Shown here: one piece after another, positions 35,552-44,623 of the stretch
How positions within the stretch are numbered: the first letter of the stretch is position 1
How the letters are laid out: each line of letters opens with the position of its first letter
Origin: Nocardia gamkensis NBRC 108242
GTDB taxonomy: Bacteria > Actinomycetota > Actinomycetes > Mycobacteriales > Mycobacteriaceae
Direction of reading: 5' to 3'
NCBI RefSeq assembly: GCF_001612985.1
Contig: NZ_BDBM01000030.1
Span: 51,979-115,978 of the forward strand
DNA: 64,000 nucleotides
The notes under the pieces: model-generated
Databases searched by the model: none
Told to the model about the DNA's origin: nothing
What the model saw: only the letters and a program-made list of their open reading frames with translations
Translations under genes and position numbers: made by a program

Positions 35552-37095
35552 GCGCCGCAGCCGGTCGAGCAACCCGCGGCCGCGGGTTCCGGGGTGGGCG
35601 CGCCGATGCGGGGCAGCCCGAGCCCCACACCGATCGGCGCGGTCTTCGGCGTGACACCGCGTTCGTGCGCGTCACCGGCGCGGGTGCGGCGGTGCGTCTT
35701 GATCGCGGCATCGGCGACGAGGTGGTGCGGCGCCGCGGCGGTGATGTCGACCGTGACCAGGTCGCCGGGGCGAATCGGTTCGGCGGTGCCGCCCGGCCGG
35801 AAGTGCACCAGCCTGCCGTCGCGGGCGCGGCCGCTCATGCGCGCGGTCGCGGCGTTCTTCTTGCCCGCGCCCTCGGCCACGAGCAACTCCACCTCGGTGC
35901 CGACCAGTTCCCGGTTGGCGGCCAAGGAGATCTCCTCCTGCAGCGCGATGAGGCGTTCGTAGCGCTCCTGCACGACGGCCTTGGGCAGCTGGTCGGGCAT
36001 GTCCGCGGCGGGTGTACCGGGCCGCTTGGAGTACTGGAAGGTGTAGGCGCTGGTGAAACGCGCCTGCCGCACGACATCGAGGGTCTCCTGGAAATCCTCT
36101 TCGGTCTCGCCGGGGAAGCCCACGATGATGTCGGTGGTGATCGCGGCGTGCGGCATCGCGGCGCGGACCTTGTCGATGATCCCGAGGTAGCGGGCCTTGC
36201 GGTACGAGCGGCGCATCGCCTTGAGCACCCGATCCGAGCCGGACTGCAGCGGCATGTGCAGCTGCGGGCAGATGTTGGGGGTCTCGGCCATGGCCTCGAT
36301 CACGTCGTCGGTGAACTCGGCCGGGTGCGGCGAGGTGAAGCGGACCCGCTCCAGGCCGTCGATGTGCCCGCACGCGCGCAGCAGCTTGGCGAACGCGCCG
36401 CGGTCGCGCGGCTCGCTCGGGTCGGCGAACGACGCGCCGTAGGAGTTCACGTTCTGGCCGAGCAGCGTCACCTCGAGCACACCTTGGTCCACCAGCGCCT
36501 GCACCTCGGCGAGCACGTCACCGGGGCGGCGGTCGACCTCCTTGCCGCGCAGGGCGGGGACGATGCAGAAGGTGCAGGTGTTGTTGCAGCCGACCGAGAT
36601 GGAAACCCAGCCCGCGTAGGCGGATTCGCGCTTGGCGGGCAGCGAGGACGGGAACGCCTCCAGCGACTCCAGGATCTCCACCTGGGCTTCCCGGTTGTGC
36701 CGGGCCCGCTCCAGCAGCACCGGCAGTGAACCGATGTTGTGGGTGCCGAAGACCACGTCCACCCACGGCGCCTTGCGCACCACGACGTCGCGATCCTTCT
36801 GCGCCAGGCAGCCGCCGACGGCGATCTGCATGCCCGGACGGCTCGCCTTGGTCGGCGCCAGGTGACCGAGCGTGCCGTAGAGCTTGTTGTCGGCGTTCTC
36901 GCGCACCGCGCAGGTGTTGAAGACGACGAGGTCGGCCGTCGCGCCGGGCGCGGCCTTCACGTATCCCGCGTCCTCCAGCAAACCCGACAAGCGTTCGGAA
37001 TCGTGCACGTTCATCTGGCAGCCGAAGGTGCGGACCTCGTAACTGCGTGCTGTGCCCTCGGAGGGAGCCGACAGTGCCTGTCCGATCGAATCCAC
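35548..37095 (-). CDS. miaB: tRNA-2-methylthio-N6-dimethylallyladenosine synthase
   Basis: MiaB is a radical-SAM methylthiotransferase acting on the base made by MiaA. The 515-residue protein has the N-terminal UPF0004 domain with cluster cysteines in GCQMNVHDSE, NTCAVRENAD and GGCLAQKD, then the radical-SAM motif Cys-x3-Cys-x2-Cys (CNNTCTFC), and a C-terminal TRAM domain. About 45 extra residues follow, ending in a small Gly/Cys-rich tail. The GTG 37095 start is supported by homologue length; the ribosome site is weak. The membrane-protein gene overlaps its end. Confidence 0.96.
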   Translation of the reverse strand: MDSIGQALSAPSEGTARSYEVRTFGCQMNVHDSERLSGLLEDAGYVKAAPGATADLVVFNTCAVRENADNKLYGTLGHLAPTKASRPGMQIAVGGCLAQKDRDVVVRKAPWVDVVFGTHNIGSLPVLLERARHNREAQVEILESLEAFPSSLPAKRESAYAGWVSISVGCNNTCTFCIVPALRGKEVDRRPGDVLAEVQALVDQGVLEVTLLGQNVNSYGASFADPSEPRDRGAFAKLLRACGHIDGLERVRFTSPHPAEFTDDVIEAMAETPNICPQLHMPLQSGSDRVLKAMRRSYRKARYLGIIDKVRAAMPHAAITTDIIVGFPGETEEDFQETLDVVRQARFTSAYTFQYSKRPGTPAADMPDQLPKAVVQERYERLIALQEEISLAANRELVGTEVELLVAEGAGKKNAATARMSGRARDGRLVHFRPGGTAEPIRPGDLVTVDITAAAPHHLVADAAIKTHRRTRAGDAHERGVTPKTAPIGVGLGLPRIGAPTPEPAAAGCSTGCGA

Positions 37096-37266
37096 CCATC
37101 CAGGGTACGGGGCGGCCTCCGGCGGTTTTCGCGCGCATCGGCGCAGGCTCCGGGCGTCTGCCGCCGACGCCGAAGGGACTGTGAGGTTACGCGCACATGT
37201 CGAATCGGCGCGGCGAGACGGTGTGTCGCGGAAAGCCGGGCAAATCCCCGATTTTTGCCTAAGGTC

Positions 37267-38082
37267 ATGACCATGACCGACGACGCCGCCGCTCCCGGCA
37301 CGACCGGGGACGCCTCTGCCGGGGACGTCAGCGCCGCCACCAGCGCGCCGCCGATGATCTTGATGCGCAATGTGGACAAGCACTTCGGCGACCTGCACGT
37401 ACTCAAGGACATCACCCTCGAGGTCCCGAAAGGGCAGGTCGTCATCGTTCTGGGCCCGTCGGGCTCCGGTAAATCGACGCTGTGCCGCACCATCAACCGG
37501 CTGGAACCGATCGACTCCGGGGACATCGCCATCGATGGTGTCGCACTGCCCGCCGAGGGCCGCGCGCTGGCCGCCCTGCGAGCCGACGTAGGCATGGTCT
37601 TCCAGTCGTTCAACCTGTTCGCGCACAAGACGATCGTCGAGAACGTCATGCTCGCGCCGATCAAGGTCCGCAAGGTGAAGAAAGACGACGCCCGCGCCCG
37701 CGCGATGCAACTGCTCGACCGGGTCGGCATCGCCGATCAGGCCGACAAGTACCCCGCACAGCTGTCCGGCGGGCAGCAGCAACGCGTCGCCATCGCCCGG
37801 GCGCTGGCGATGAACCCGAAGGTGATGCTGTTCGACGAGCCGACCTCCGCGCTGGACCCGGAGATGGTCAACGAAGTGCTCGAGGTGATGGTGTCGCTGG
37901 CCAAGGAGGGGATGACGATGCTGGTCGTCACCCATGAGATGGGCTTCGCGCGCCGCGCCGGGAACCGGGTGCTCTTCATGGCCGACGGCCAGGTGGTGGA
38001 GGACGCGCCGCCGGAGGCGTTCTTCACCGCCCCGAAGTCGGAGCGGGCCAAAGACTTCCTGGGCAAGATTTTGAGCCACTGA
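37267..38082 (+). CDS. gluA: Glutamate/polar amino-acid ABC transporter ATP-binding protein
   Basis: The ATPase of an amino-acid importer. About 270 residues with Walker A GPSGSGKST, Q-loop FQSFNLF, signature LSGGQQQR, Walker B VMLFDEPTSALD and the H-loop THEM. The order ATPase, binding protein, permease, permease matches the gluABCD glutamate system of corynebacteria and relatives. The first 28 residues are an unconserved Ala/Asp-rich extension. Two ATGs (37267 and 37273) are possible; AAGG at 37261 is better spaced for the second. It diverges from miaB. Confidence 0.93.
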   Translation: MTMTDDAAAPGTTGDASAGDVSAATSAPPMILMRNVDKHFGDLHVLKDITLEVPKGQVVIVLGPSGSGKSTLCRTINRLEPIDSGDIAIDGVALPAEGRALAALRADVGMVFQSFNLFAHKTIVENVMLAPIKVRKVKKDDARARAMQLLDRVGIADQADKYPAQLSGGQQQRVAIARALAMNPKVMLFDEPTSALDPEMVNEVLEVMVSLAKEGMTMLVVTHEMGFARRAGNRVLFMADGQVVEDAPPEAFFTAPKSERAKDFLGKILSH

Positions 38083-38128
38083 TCTGCCGGACAGCGGCCA
38101 GCACCCACGGATAGGGAGAAGGAACTCG

Positions 38129-38965
38129 ATGAGGATCAATCGCGCTCTGCGCATCGGCGTCGGAGCGATCGCCCTGACACTCGCCGCCGCGACAGCCACC
38201 GCCTGCGGCGGCGGCGACGACAAGTCCGCCCTGGACAACGCCAAGGACGGCAAACTCACCATCGGCATCAAATTCGATCAGCCCGGTCTGGGCCTGCGGA
38301 ACAAGGACGGGTCATACAGCGGCTTCGATATCGAGGTGGCGAAGTACGTCGCAGGGAAACTGGGCGTGCAACCGGACCAGATCACGTTCAAGGAGGCGCC
38401 GTCGCCGCAGCGTGAGACGCTGATCGAGAACGGGCAGGTCGACTACATCGTCGCCACCTACTCGATCAACGACAAGCGCAAGGACAAGGTCGACTTCGCC
38501 GGTCCGTACTACACCGCCGGGCAATCGCTGCTGGTGCGGGCCGACAACGCCGACATCAACGGCCCGGACAACCTCAAGGGCAAGAAGGTCTGCTCGGTGA
38601 AGGGCTCCACGCCGGCCCAGAACATCGAGAAGAACTTCCCCGACACCCAGCTGCAGACGAACGACACCTACTCGCTCTGCCTCGAGGGCCTGCGCGCCGG
38701 CTCCTGGGACGCGGTGACCACCGACGACATCATCCTGGCCGGTTACGCCGCGCAGAGCAGCGGCGCGTTCAAGGTGGTCGGCAAGCCGTTCACCACGGAG
38801 AACTACGGCATCGGGTTGAAGAAGGGCGACAAGGAACTGCGGGACAAGATCAACGACGCCATCGAGGCGATGATCGCCGACGGCTCCTGGAAGAAGGCCT
38901 TCGATTCGACCGTCGGCGCGTCCGGCTACCAGGCCCCGCAGCCGCCGACCGTGAATCGGTACTGA
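38129..38965 (+). CDS. gluB: Glutamate-binding lipoprotein of the ABC transporter
   Basis: The extracytoplasmic solute-binding protein, 278 residues. A signal peptide ends in a lipobox (ATATAC) with lipidated Cys26 followed by Gly-Gly-Gly. The mature part has family 3 features: IGIKFDQPGLG, SGFDIEVAKYVA, ATYSINDKRKDKVDFAGPYY and SVKGSTPAQNI. GGGAGAAGGA lies 7 bases upstream of the ATG. A perfect hairpin follows in the gap before gluC, a common arrangement for making more binding protein than permease. Confidence 0.93.
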   Translation: MRINRALRIGVGAIALTLAAATATACGGGDDKSALDNAKDGKLTIGIKFDQPGLGLRNKDGSYSGFDIEVAKYVAGKLGVQPDQITFKEAPSPQRETLIENGQVDYIVATYSINDKRKDKVDFAGPYYTAGQSLLVRADNADINGPDNLKGKKVCSVKGSTPAQNIEKNFPDTQLQTNDTYSLCLEGLRAGSWDAVTTDDIILAGYAAQSSGAFKVVGKPFTTENYGIGLKKGDKELRDKINDAIEAMIADGSWKKAFDSTVGASGYQAPQPPTVNRY

Positions 38966-38981
38966 CCTCCCCGCATACGGA

Positions 38982-39017
38982 CGGGTGGCCCGGCCCCTGC
39001 CCGGCGCGGGCCACCCG
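38982..39017 (+). terminator. Intercistronic hairpin between gluB and gluC
   Basis: A perfect 11-bp stem (38982-38992 with 39007-39017) with a 14-base loop lies 17 bases after the gluB stop. It probably acts as a partial terminator or 3' stabiliser that raises the binding-protein level over the permeases. Confidence 0.7.
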
Positions 39018-39064
39018 CCGCACTTCCCTGACCATCGAAACCTGATCGGAGGGACGCGTCCGCC

Positions 39065-39745
39065 GTGTTCGACCTGATCTCGAGGTATGACGACCAAATC
39101 CTCGAAGCCTTCTGGGTGACAATCCAACTGACCGTGCTCTCCGCGGTCGGCGCGCTGATCCTGGGCACTGTCGTCGCGGGCTTGCGCGTGTCTCCCGTGC
39201 CCGTCGCCCGCTGGGTCGGCACGGCGTACGTCACCATCTTCCGCAACACCCCGCTCACGCTGATCATCGTGTTCATGTCGCTGGGTCTCTACACGACGAT
39301 GGGCTGGCGCCTCGCAGGTGAGGGGCCGGACTCTCTGGCGCAGAACAACTTCCGCTTCGCAGTCGTCGGCTTGAGCATCTACACCGCCGCCTTCGTCTGC
39401 GAGTCGCTGCGTGCGGGCATCAACACCGTACCGATGGGCCAGTCCGAGGCGGGGCGCTCGCTCGGCCTCGGCTTCCTGCAGAACCTGCGGCTGGTCGTGC
39501 TGCCGCAGGCATTTCGTTCGGTCATCGCCCCGCTGGGCAGCGTCCTGATCGCGCTGACCAAGAACTCCACCATCGCCTCGGCCATCGGTGTCGCCGAAGC
39601 GGCGACGCTGATGGCGGAAATGACCGAGACCGAAGCCGCGGTCCTGGCGATCGGCGCGATCTTCGCGCTCGGCTTCGTGATCCTGACCCTGCCGACCGGC
39701 CTGTTCTTCGGCTGGCTGGCCAAGAAGTACGAGGTGGCTCGATGA
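39065..39745 (+). CDS. gluC: Glutamate ABC transporter permease 1
   Basis: A 226-residue inner-membrane permease of the HisMQ type with five or six helices. The coupling-loop motif is ESLRAGINTVPMGQSEAGRSLGL, followed by VVLPQAFRSVIAPL, which is diagnostic for polar amino-acid transporters. It starts with GTG after GGAGGGA and is followed by gluD after 19 bases. It works with GluD as a heterodimer. Confidence 0.93.
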   Translation: MFDLISRYDDQILEAFWVTIQLTVLSAVGALILGTVVAGLRVSPVPVARWVGTAYVTIFRNTPLTLIIVFMSLGLYTTMGWRLAGEGPDSLAQNNFRFAVVGLSIYTAAFVCESLRAGINTVPMGQSEAGRSLGLGFLQNLRLVVLPQAFRSVIAPLGSVLIALTKNSTIASAIGVAEAATLMAEMTETEAAVLAIGAIFALGFVILTLPTGLFFGWLAKKYEVAR

Positions 39746-39764
39746 GCGTCAGCGAGGCGCGGGT

Positions 39765-40667
39765 ATGAGCGCGGGCCCTTCGGTCCTGTTCGACGCGCCG
39801 GGCCCGAAGGCGAGACTGCGCAACAATATCTACTCGGTGCTGGTACTGGCCGTGGTGGCCGCGGCAGGCTGGCTGCTCTACCGCGGTTTCGCCGACAAGG
39901 GGCAGTTCACCGCGGAGAAGTGGAAGCCGTTCCTGGAGGCCGAGGTCTGGTCGACCTATCTGCTGCCCGGTCTGCGCGGCACGATCGTGGCCGCGCTGCT
40001 GTCCATCGTGTTCGCGTTGATCCTGGGCATGGTCTTCGGCGTCCTGCGGCTGTCGGATCATCGCATCGTGCGCTGGGTCGCGGGGGCGATCGTCGAGGTG
40101 GCGCGGGCCATCCCGGTGCTGATTCTGATGATCTTCCTGTTCGCCGTGTACTCCGAGTACGACGTGTTCAAGTCCGATGATCTCGCGCTCGCCGCGGTGG
40201 TCACCGCCTTGACCATCTACAACGGCTCGGTCATCGCGGAGATCGTGCGAGCGGGCATCCGCTCGCTGCCGAAAGGACAAACCGAGGCGGCTGTCGCGCT
40301 CGGCATGCGCAAGAACCAGTTGATGCGATTGATCCTGCTGCCGCAGGCGGTCACGGCGATGCTGCCCGCGCTGATCTCGCAGATGGTGGTCGCGCTGAAG
40401 GACTCGGCGCTGGGCTACCAGATCACCTACGTCGAGGTGGTGCGCTCGGGCCAGCAACTCGGCGCGGCCGAACAGAACACGATTCCGGCGCTGATCATCA
40501 TCGCGATCATCATGATCGCTCTCAACAGCGCGTTGACGCTCGTTGCCACGAGGCTGGAACGACGGCTGCGGGCGCGCAAACGTGGCAAGGGCGGCGGCGC
40601 CGTCGTCGCCGCGGACTCGATCATCACCGACGCGGCACCCGGCGTCGACATCGGCAAGAAGCCCTGA
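39765..40667 (+). CDS. gluD: Glutamate ABC transporter permease 2
   Basis: A 300-residue permease with an extra N-terminal helix (about residues 22-42) before the HisMQ core. The coupling motif is EIVRAGIRSLPKGQTEAAVALGM, followed by ILLPQAVTAMLPAL. The C-terminal tail is basic, then acidic. It is the last gene of gluABCD. No clear terminator follows. Confidence 0.93.
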   Translation: MSAGPSVLFDAPGPKARLRNNIYSVLVLAVVAAAGWLLYRGFADKGQFTAEKWKPFLEAEVWSTYLLPGLRGTIVAALLSIVFALILGMVFGVLRLSDHRIVRWVAGAIVEVARAIPVLILMIFLFAVYSEYDVFKSDDLALAAVVTALTIYNGSVIAEIVRAGIRSLPKGQTEAAVALGMRKNQLMRLILLPQAVTAMLPALISQMVVALKDSALGYQITYVEVVRSGQQLGAAEQNTIPALIIIAIIMIALNSALTLVATRLERRLRARKRGKGGGAVVAADSIITDAAPGVDIGKKP

Positions 40668-41445
40668 GCCGACCGGCGGAGTCGTTGCCGCGCAAGCGAA
40701 CTGGCTACTGCGCGGCAATACCGGGCGGCACCGATGGAGGCGCCGGGGTGTTGTGCTCGAGCTGAGCGCAACACTCGTGCACTCGGCGGCGTCCCGCCAA
40801 TCTCGTAGGCATACGCCGATCCCCGGTATTCGACCGGTGGGACGGTCATCAGTGCTTCGTACCTGCGGGAGTTGATGATCGATGACCAGCCGTACCTCCG
40901 ACCTACTGTTCGACGAGTCGTTCTCCTTCCCTGGCGAACTGCGCCGCGCCGGCCCCGCGCGGGCCGGCGTCTTCATCCGGCACGCGGGCGGTGTGATCCT
41001 CGGCGCGGTCGAGGTGACCGGGACCGCCACATCGTCGGAGGACGAACACGCCGCCGAGGCGGGTATCGAGGCCGCCGGTCCATCAGCCGACACCGGAGCG
41101 GGGTAGACCGGCGATGCCGCAGCCGAAACCCACGCAGCGGTGCACCTCCGCGGCGGCGGTACGAAGGGTGCTGACCTCGACCGCCGCGGGCCGGGCCCCG
41201 ATCGGCTGTCCCAGCAGCGACAATCAGCGAAGTGATCGAAAACGCCGCAGCCGGCCCAGATTCCGCTAGCCGCGGGCGCGGCACCGAGCCGGTAGCCGCA
41301 CCTACCATCCGTATCCCGCGTATCCGACCGGCGTGGAACGCAGTTGTGAGCGGGATACGGCTTCGCGCTATGGGGCCGAGCCGCTGTCTTATCGAGCCGG
41401 TGAAGCGTGGCGCGCCATTACCGCGAGCGGCCAGGGGCCGGAAGC
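40668..41445. other. Intergenic region of 778 bases after gluD
   Basis: This gap lies between convergent gluD and recX. It holds one low-confidence small ORF (40882-41106) and several overlapping open frames with Arg-rich translations that look non-coding. I see no strong hairpin or repeat. Confidence 0.5.
40882..41106 (+). CDS. Doubtful 74-residue hypothetical ORF
   Basis: The frame starts at an ATG preceded by GGGAG at about 10 bases. The product is soluble and acidic at its C-terminus, with a plausible beta-rich middle (AGVFIRHAGGVILGAVEV). No family is recognised. It lies in a long gap between convergent genes and could be a real small protein, a remnant or chance. Confidence 0.25.
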   Translation: MTSRTSDLLFDESFSFPGELRRAGPARAGVFIRHAGGVILGAVEVTGTATSSEDEHAAEAGIEAAGPSADTGAG

Positions 41446-42231
41446 TCAGTCGACGGGCCCGTCGAGGTCGCCCTCGACCCCTCGATCGGCCAATTCGGCT
41501 TTGACCACCCGATAGGCCGTGGCCTGACTGTATCCGCGCCGGGCGAGCATGCCGACGAGACGACGAATCATCTTGTCCCGGTCCAGGTCTCGCGGCAAGG
41601 AGCGTAATTTGCGGCGGACCAGCTCACCGGCCCGTGTCTCCTCGTCGTCGGTGGTGATGGCGTCTAGGGCGGCGGCGGCGTCCGACTGCGCGACGCCCTT
41701 GCGCCGGAGTTCCTGAGCGAGCGCCTGCTTGCCTTTACCGGAGAAGGCGTGGCGAGAGTGCACCCATTGCTCGGCGAAAGCGGCATCATCGATGAGGCCC
41801 ACTTCGGCGAGGCGATCGAGCGCCTCTTCGCTCACCTCGGGCGAATACCCCTTGGCGGCGAGACGCTGGGCCAGTTCGGCACGACTGCGGGCGCGGGCGG
41901 CGAGCAAGCGGAGACACGCCTCCTTCGCCTGCTCGACCGTCCCGCCCTCGGATCCGGCCGCCACCGTATCCGCCGATCGGCCCTCGGGCCGGTCGGAGTC
42001 GGTCGAGGACGAGCGGGCACGCCCCCGCACGCCGCGGTGACCGCGACGGGACCCAGCCGGACGCGCCCGCTGCGGATCGGACGCGTCCGGCCGAGTTCCC
42101 ATGGTGTCCGGCGCAACCGAACCACCTTCGGTACTCCGGACGAGTTCGGAATCCTGTCCGCGCGGCCGGCCACCGTTCGGCGAGCCGGAGGCGGACAGGA
42201 GTTCTTCCAGCCGGCGCCGCATGTCTTGCAC
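41446..42231 (-). CDS. recX: RecX, regulator of RecA
   Basis: RecX caps and inhibits RecA filaments. The conserved part is the C-terminal 155 residues with three three-helix repeats (EQAKEACLRLLAARARSRAEL, IDDAAFAEQWVHSRHAF, RGYSQATAYRVVKAELAD). It is preceded by about 100 low-complexity, Arg/Ser/Gly-rich residues, making the protein 261 residues, longer than the usual 150-180. The start may therefore be further downstream, although no better ribosome site stands out. It lies 58 bases after recA and is presumably co-transcribed and SOS-induced. Confidence 0.9.
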   Translation of the reverse strand: MQDMRRRLEELLSASGSPNGGRPRGQDSELVRSTEGGSVAPDTMGTRPDASDPQRARPAGSRRGHRGVRGRARSSSTDSDRPEGRSADTVAAGSEGGTVEQAKEACLRLLAARARSRAELAQRLAAKGYSPEVSEEALDRLAEVGLIDDAAFAEQWVHSRHAFSGKGKQALAQELRRKGVAQSDAAAALDAITTDDEETRAGELVRRKLRSLPRDLDRDKMIRRLVGMLARRGYSQATAYRVVKAELADRGVEGDLDGPVD

Positions 42232-42289
42232 GACGTCGGCCCCCGGGTCGGCCGAAGACGCCCCGGGTGAGCGGCGGCGGTTCGTCGGC

Positions 42290-43333
42290 TCAGAAATCGG
42301 CGGGCACCTCCGCGGCCACGTCGGCCGTCACGTCGGCGCCGATGCCGAGCTTCTCCTTGATCTTCTTCTCGATCTCGTCGCGGACGTCGATGTTCTCCAG
42401 CAGGAACTTGCGGGCGTTCTCCTTGCCCTGACCGAGCTGATCGCCCTCGTAGGTGTACCAGGAGCCGGACTTACGGATGAAGCCCTGCTCGACGCCCATG
42501 TCGATGAGCGAGCCCTCCTTGGAGATGCCGTGCCCGTAGAGGATATCGAACTCGGCCTGCTTGAACGGCGGGGAGACCTTGTTCTTCACGACCTTCACGC
42601 GGGTGCGGTTGCCCACCGCGTCGCTGCCGTCCTTGAGCGTCTCGATGCGGCGCACATCCAGGCGCACCGACGCGTAGAACTTCAGCGCCTTACCGCCGGT
42701 GGTGGTCTCCGGCGAACCGAACATCACGCCGATCTTCTCGCGCAGCTGGTTGATGAAGATCGCGGTGGTACCGGAATTGTTCAGCGCGCTGGTCATCTTG
42801 CGCAGCGCCTGGCTCATCAGACGCGCCTGCAGACCGACGTGGCTGTCACCCATCTCGCCCTCGATCTCGGCGCGCGGCACCAACGCGGCCACCGAGTCGA
42901 TGACGATGATGTCGATGGCGCCGGAGCGCACCAGCATGTCGGCGATCTCCAGCGCCTGCTCACCGGTGTCGGGCTGGGAGACCAGCAGCGCGTCGGTGTC
43001 GACGCCCAGCTTGCGGGCGTAGTCCGGATCGAGCGCGTGCTCGGCGTCGATGAACGCCGCCACCCCGCCCGCCGCCTGCGCGTTGGCCACCGCGTGCAAC
43101 GCCACGGTGGTCTTACCCGAGGATTCCGGACCGTAGATCTCGACGACGCGGCCACGCGGCAGGCCGCCGATGCCCAGCGCCACGTCGAGCGCGATGGAGC
43201 CGGTGGGGATCACCGAGATGGGCTGGCGCGCCTCCTCGCCCAGGCGCATGACGGCGCCCTTGCCGAAGCTCTTCTCCACCTGGGCCAGCGCGAGTTCGAG
43301 CGCCTTGTCCCGGTCGTACGCCTGTGGTGCCAT
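42290..43333 (-). CDS. recA: RecA recombinase
   Basis: RecA forms filaments on single-stranded DNA, drives strand exchange and triggers LexA self-cleavage. The 347-residue protein has Walker A GPESSGKTT, Walker B in IIVIDSVAALVPRAEIEGEMGD, the L2 loop FINQLREKIGVMFG and a C-terminal DNA-gating domain. No intein is present, unlike M. tuberculosis RecA. The ATG 43333 start gives MAPQAYDRDKALE, and GGGGATCAGGA lies upstream. A LexA box lies 92 bases before the start. Confidence 0.98.
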   Translation of the reverse strand: MAPQAYDRDKALELALAQVEKSFGKGAVMRLGEEARQPISVIPTGSIALDVALGIGGLPRGRVVEIYGPESSGKTTVALHAVANAQAAGGVAAFIDAEHALDPDYARKLGVDTDALLVSQPDTGEQALEIADMLVRSGAIDIIVIDSVAALVPRAEIEGEMGDSHVGLQARLMSQALRKMTSALNNSGTTAIFINQLREKIGVMFGSPETTTGGKALKFYASVRLDVRRIETLKDGSDAVGNRTRVKVVKNKVSPPFKQAEFDILYGHGISKEGSLIDMGVEQGFIRKSGSWYTYEGDQLGQGKENARKFLLENIDVRDEIEKKIKEKLGIGADVTADVAAEVPADF

Positions 43334-43424
43334 GTCCTGATCCCCTTTTCGACGGGTGAGTCTCGTTCTGTGGTTGGCGCCTACAGTAGAGCCCGGCACC
43401 GACAAGTTCTGGCGACCAGACTAG

Positions 43425-43440
43425 ACGAACAGGTGTTCGA
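43425..43440. promoter_or_regulatory. LexA (SOS) box of recA
   Basis: ACGAAC-AGGT-GTTCGA differs from TCGAAC-N4-GTTCGA at a single position. It lies 92 bases upstream of the recA ATG and 63 bases from the end of the convergent-side regulator gene, and should give DNA-damage induction of recA-recX. Confidence 0.8.
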
Positions 43441-43502
43441 GTCAAGTGACGCGCCCGGCGCCCTCCGCACCGCCGGCGCCGTCCTCGGCAAACGCCGTGC
43501 GA

Positions 43503-44525
43503 TCAGGGCATCAGCGCGATCCGGTCGGTGTCCAGCAGCGTCTGCGCCTGCTTGAGTACGCGCAGCGACGGCGTCACCTCGAGGCCGGTGATCCCCTCCA
43601 GCGCGCCGAGCCGCCCGGTCACGTACCGGTAGAGGTCCGCGGTGTCGCGGCAGATGATCGAGGCGAACATATTGGACGGTCCGGTGGTGGCGGCGACGAA
43701 GACGATCTCCGGATGGGTCGCCATCGCGTGCCCCACCGCGTCCAGATCGGCGGGACGCACGCGCAGCCACAGCGCGCCGCGCACCCCGTAGCCCATCCGC
43801 TCGATCGCGAAATCGACGTCGAAGTACAGCACTCCCGCCGCCGTCAGCTCGGCCATCCGCCGCGCGACCCGCGGCGCGGTCCACCCGGTTTCGGCGGCGA
43901 GTCGGGCGTACGGAGCGCGCCCGTCCCGGCCGAGCAGCGCGAGCATCGCCTCGTCGGCCGCGGACAAATCCACCGGCGTCTCCGGCCCCGCGTCCGCGGG
44001 CCGGGGCCGGGCGGCGCCGAGCTCGTCGAGCTGGGCGGCGGTCAGCAGGTGCCGATGGCGCGGCCACTCCTCGTCGAGCGGAAAACGGTGGATGACCTCG
44101 TGCGCGGTCAGTTCCAGCACTTGCGGGGCGCGCGGCAGGATGTGCAGCAGCAGGGCGTCGCGCCGCTGGATCGAACGCGGCCTGCCCACACAGGTCACCT
44201 CGGAACCGGTGGACAGCAGTGTCACCCAGCTCAGGTCCGGGAACCGCGCCAGCGCTTCGGCCAGCCGCAGCGCTTTGTCCGGCGTCGATCTCAGGCGCAG
44301 CACCCAGCGCGCGTGGCCGAGCGGCACCGCGTTCACCTGCCCGGACACGTGCAGGATGCCGCGCTGACGCAGCGCGCGGTAGCGCCGCGCCACCGTCTGC
44401 TCGGAGACCCCGAGGATGCCGCCGAGCCGGGCGAACGGGATCCGGGCATCGTGCACCAGCGCCTGCATGATCTGTTTGTCCAGGACATCCAATTCGGAGG
44501 ATTCCGTCGAGGTTTCGTCGAGCAC
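43503..44525 (-). CDS. Double-domain Lrp/AsnC family transcriptional regulator
   Basis: A 340-residue regulator made of two AsnC-like halves. The first helix-turn-helix is LDKQIMQALVHDARIPFARLG with SEQTVARRYRAL, followed by a ligand-binding (RAM) domain. The second is SAADEAMLALLGRDGRAPYARLA with TAPRVARRMAEL, followed by a second RAM domain. The start is a GTG. It is divergent from a drug-type exporter gene with 98 bases between starts, so it most likely controls that exporter. It lies between recA and the DUF3046 gene, which are usually neighbours. Confidence 0.9.
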   Translation of the reverse strand: MLDETSTESSELDVLDKQIMQALVHDARIPFARLGGILGVSEQTVARRYRALRQRGILHVSGQVNAVPLGHARWVLRLRSTPDKALRLAEALARFPDLSWVTLLSTGSEVTCVGRPRSIQRRDALLLHILPRAPQVLELTAHEVIHRFPLDEEWPRHRHLLTAAQLDELGAARPRPADAGPETPVDLSAADEAMLALLGRDGRAPYARLAAETGWTAPRVARRMAELTAAGVLYFDVDFAIERMGYGVRGALWLRVRPADLDAVGHAMATHPEIVFVAATTGPSNMFASIICRDTADLYRYVTGRLGALEGITGLEVTPSLRVLKQAQTLLDTDRIALMP

Positions 44526-44623
44526 TGGAAGAATCTAACGCCCGCACGCGGCTGGCTAGGGGGATCTGTCCGGATGCCGCACGCTTGGCGTCGAAATCAT
44601 TCGAATCCGCCGTGGAGGCTCCC

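Noticed and set aside
37190..37207. CRP-like TGTGA...CACA upstream of gluA
   Set aside because: The half-sites are 8 bases apart and the right half does not match TCACA, so the dyad is broken.
41107..41445. Short plus-strand frames between the doubtful small ORF and recX
   Set aside because: No ribosome sites, Arg/Ser-rich low-complexity translations and mutual overlap; nothing supports coding.
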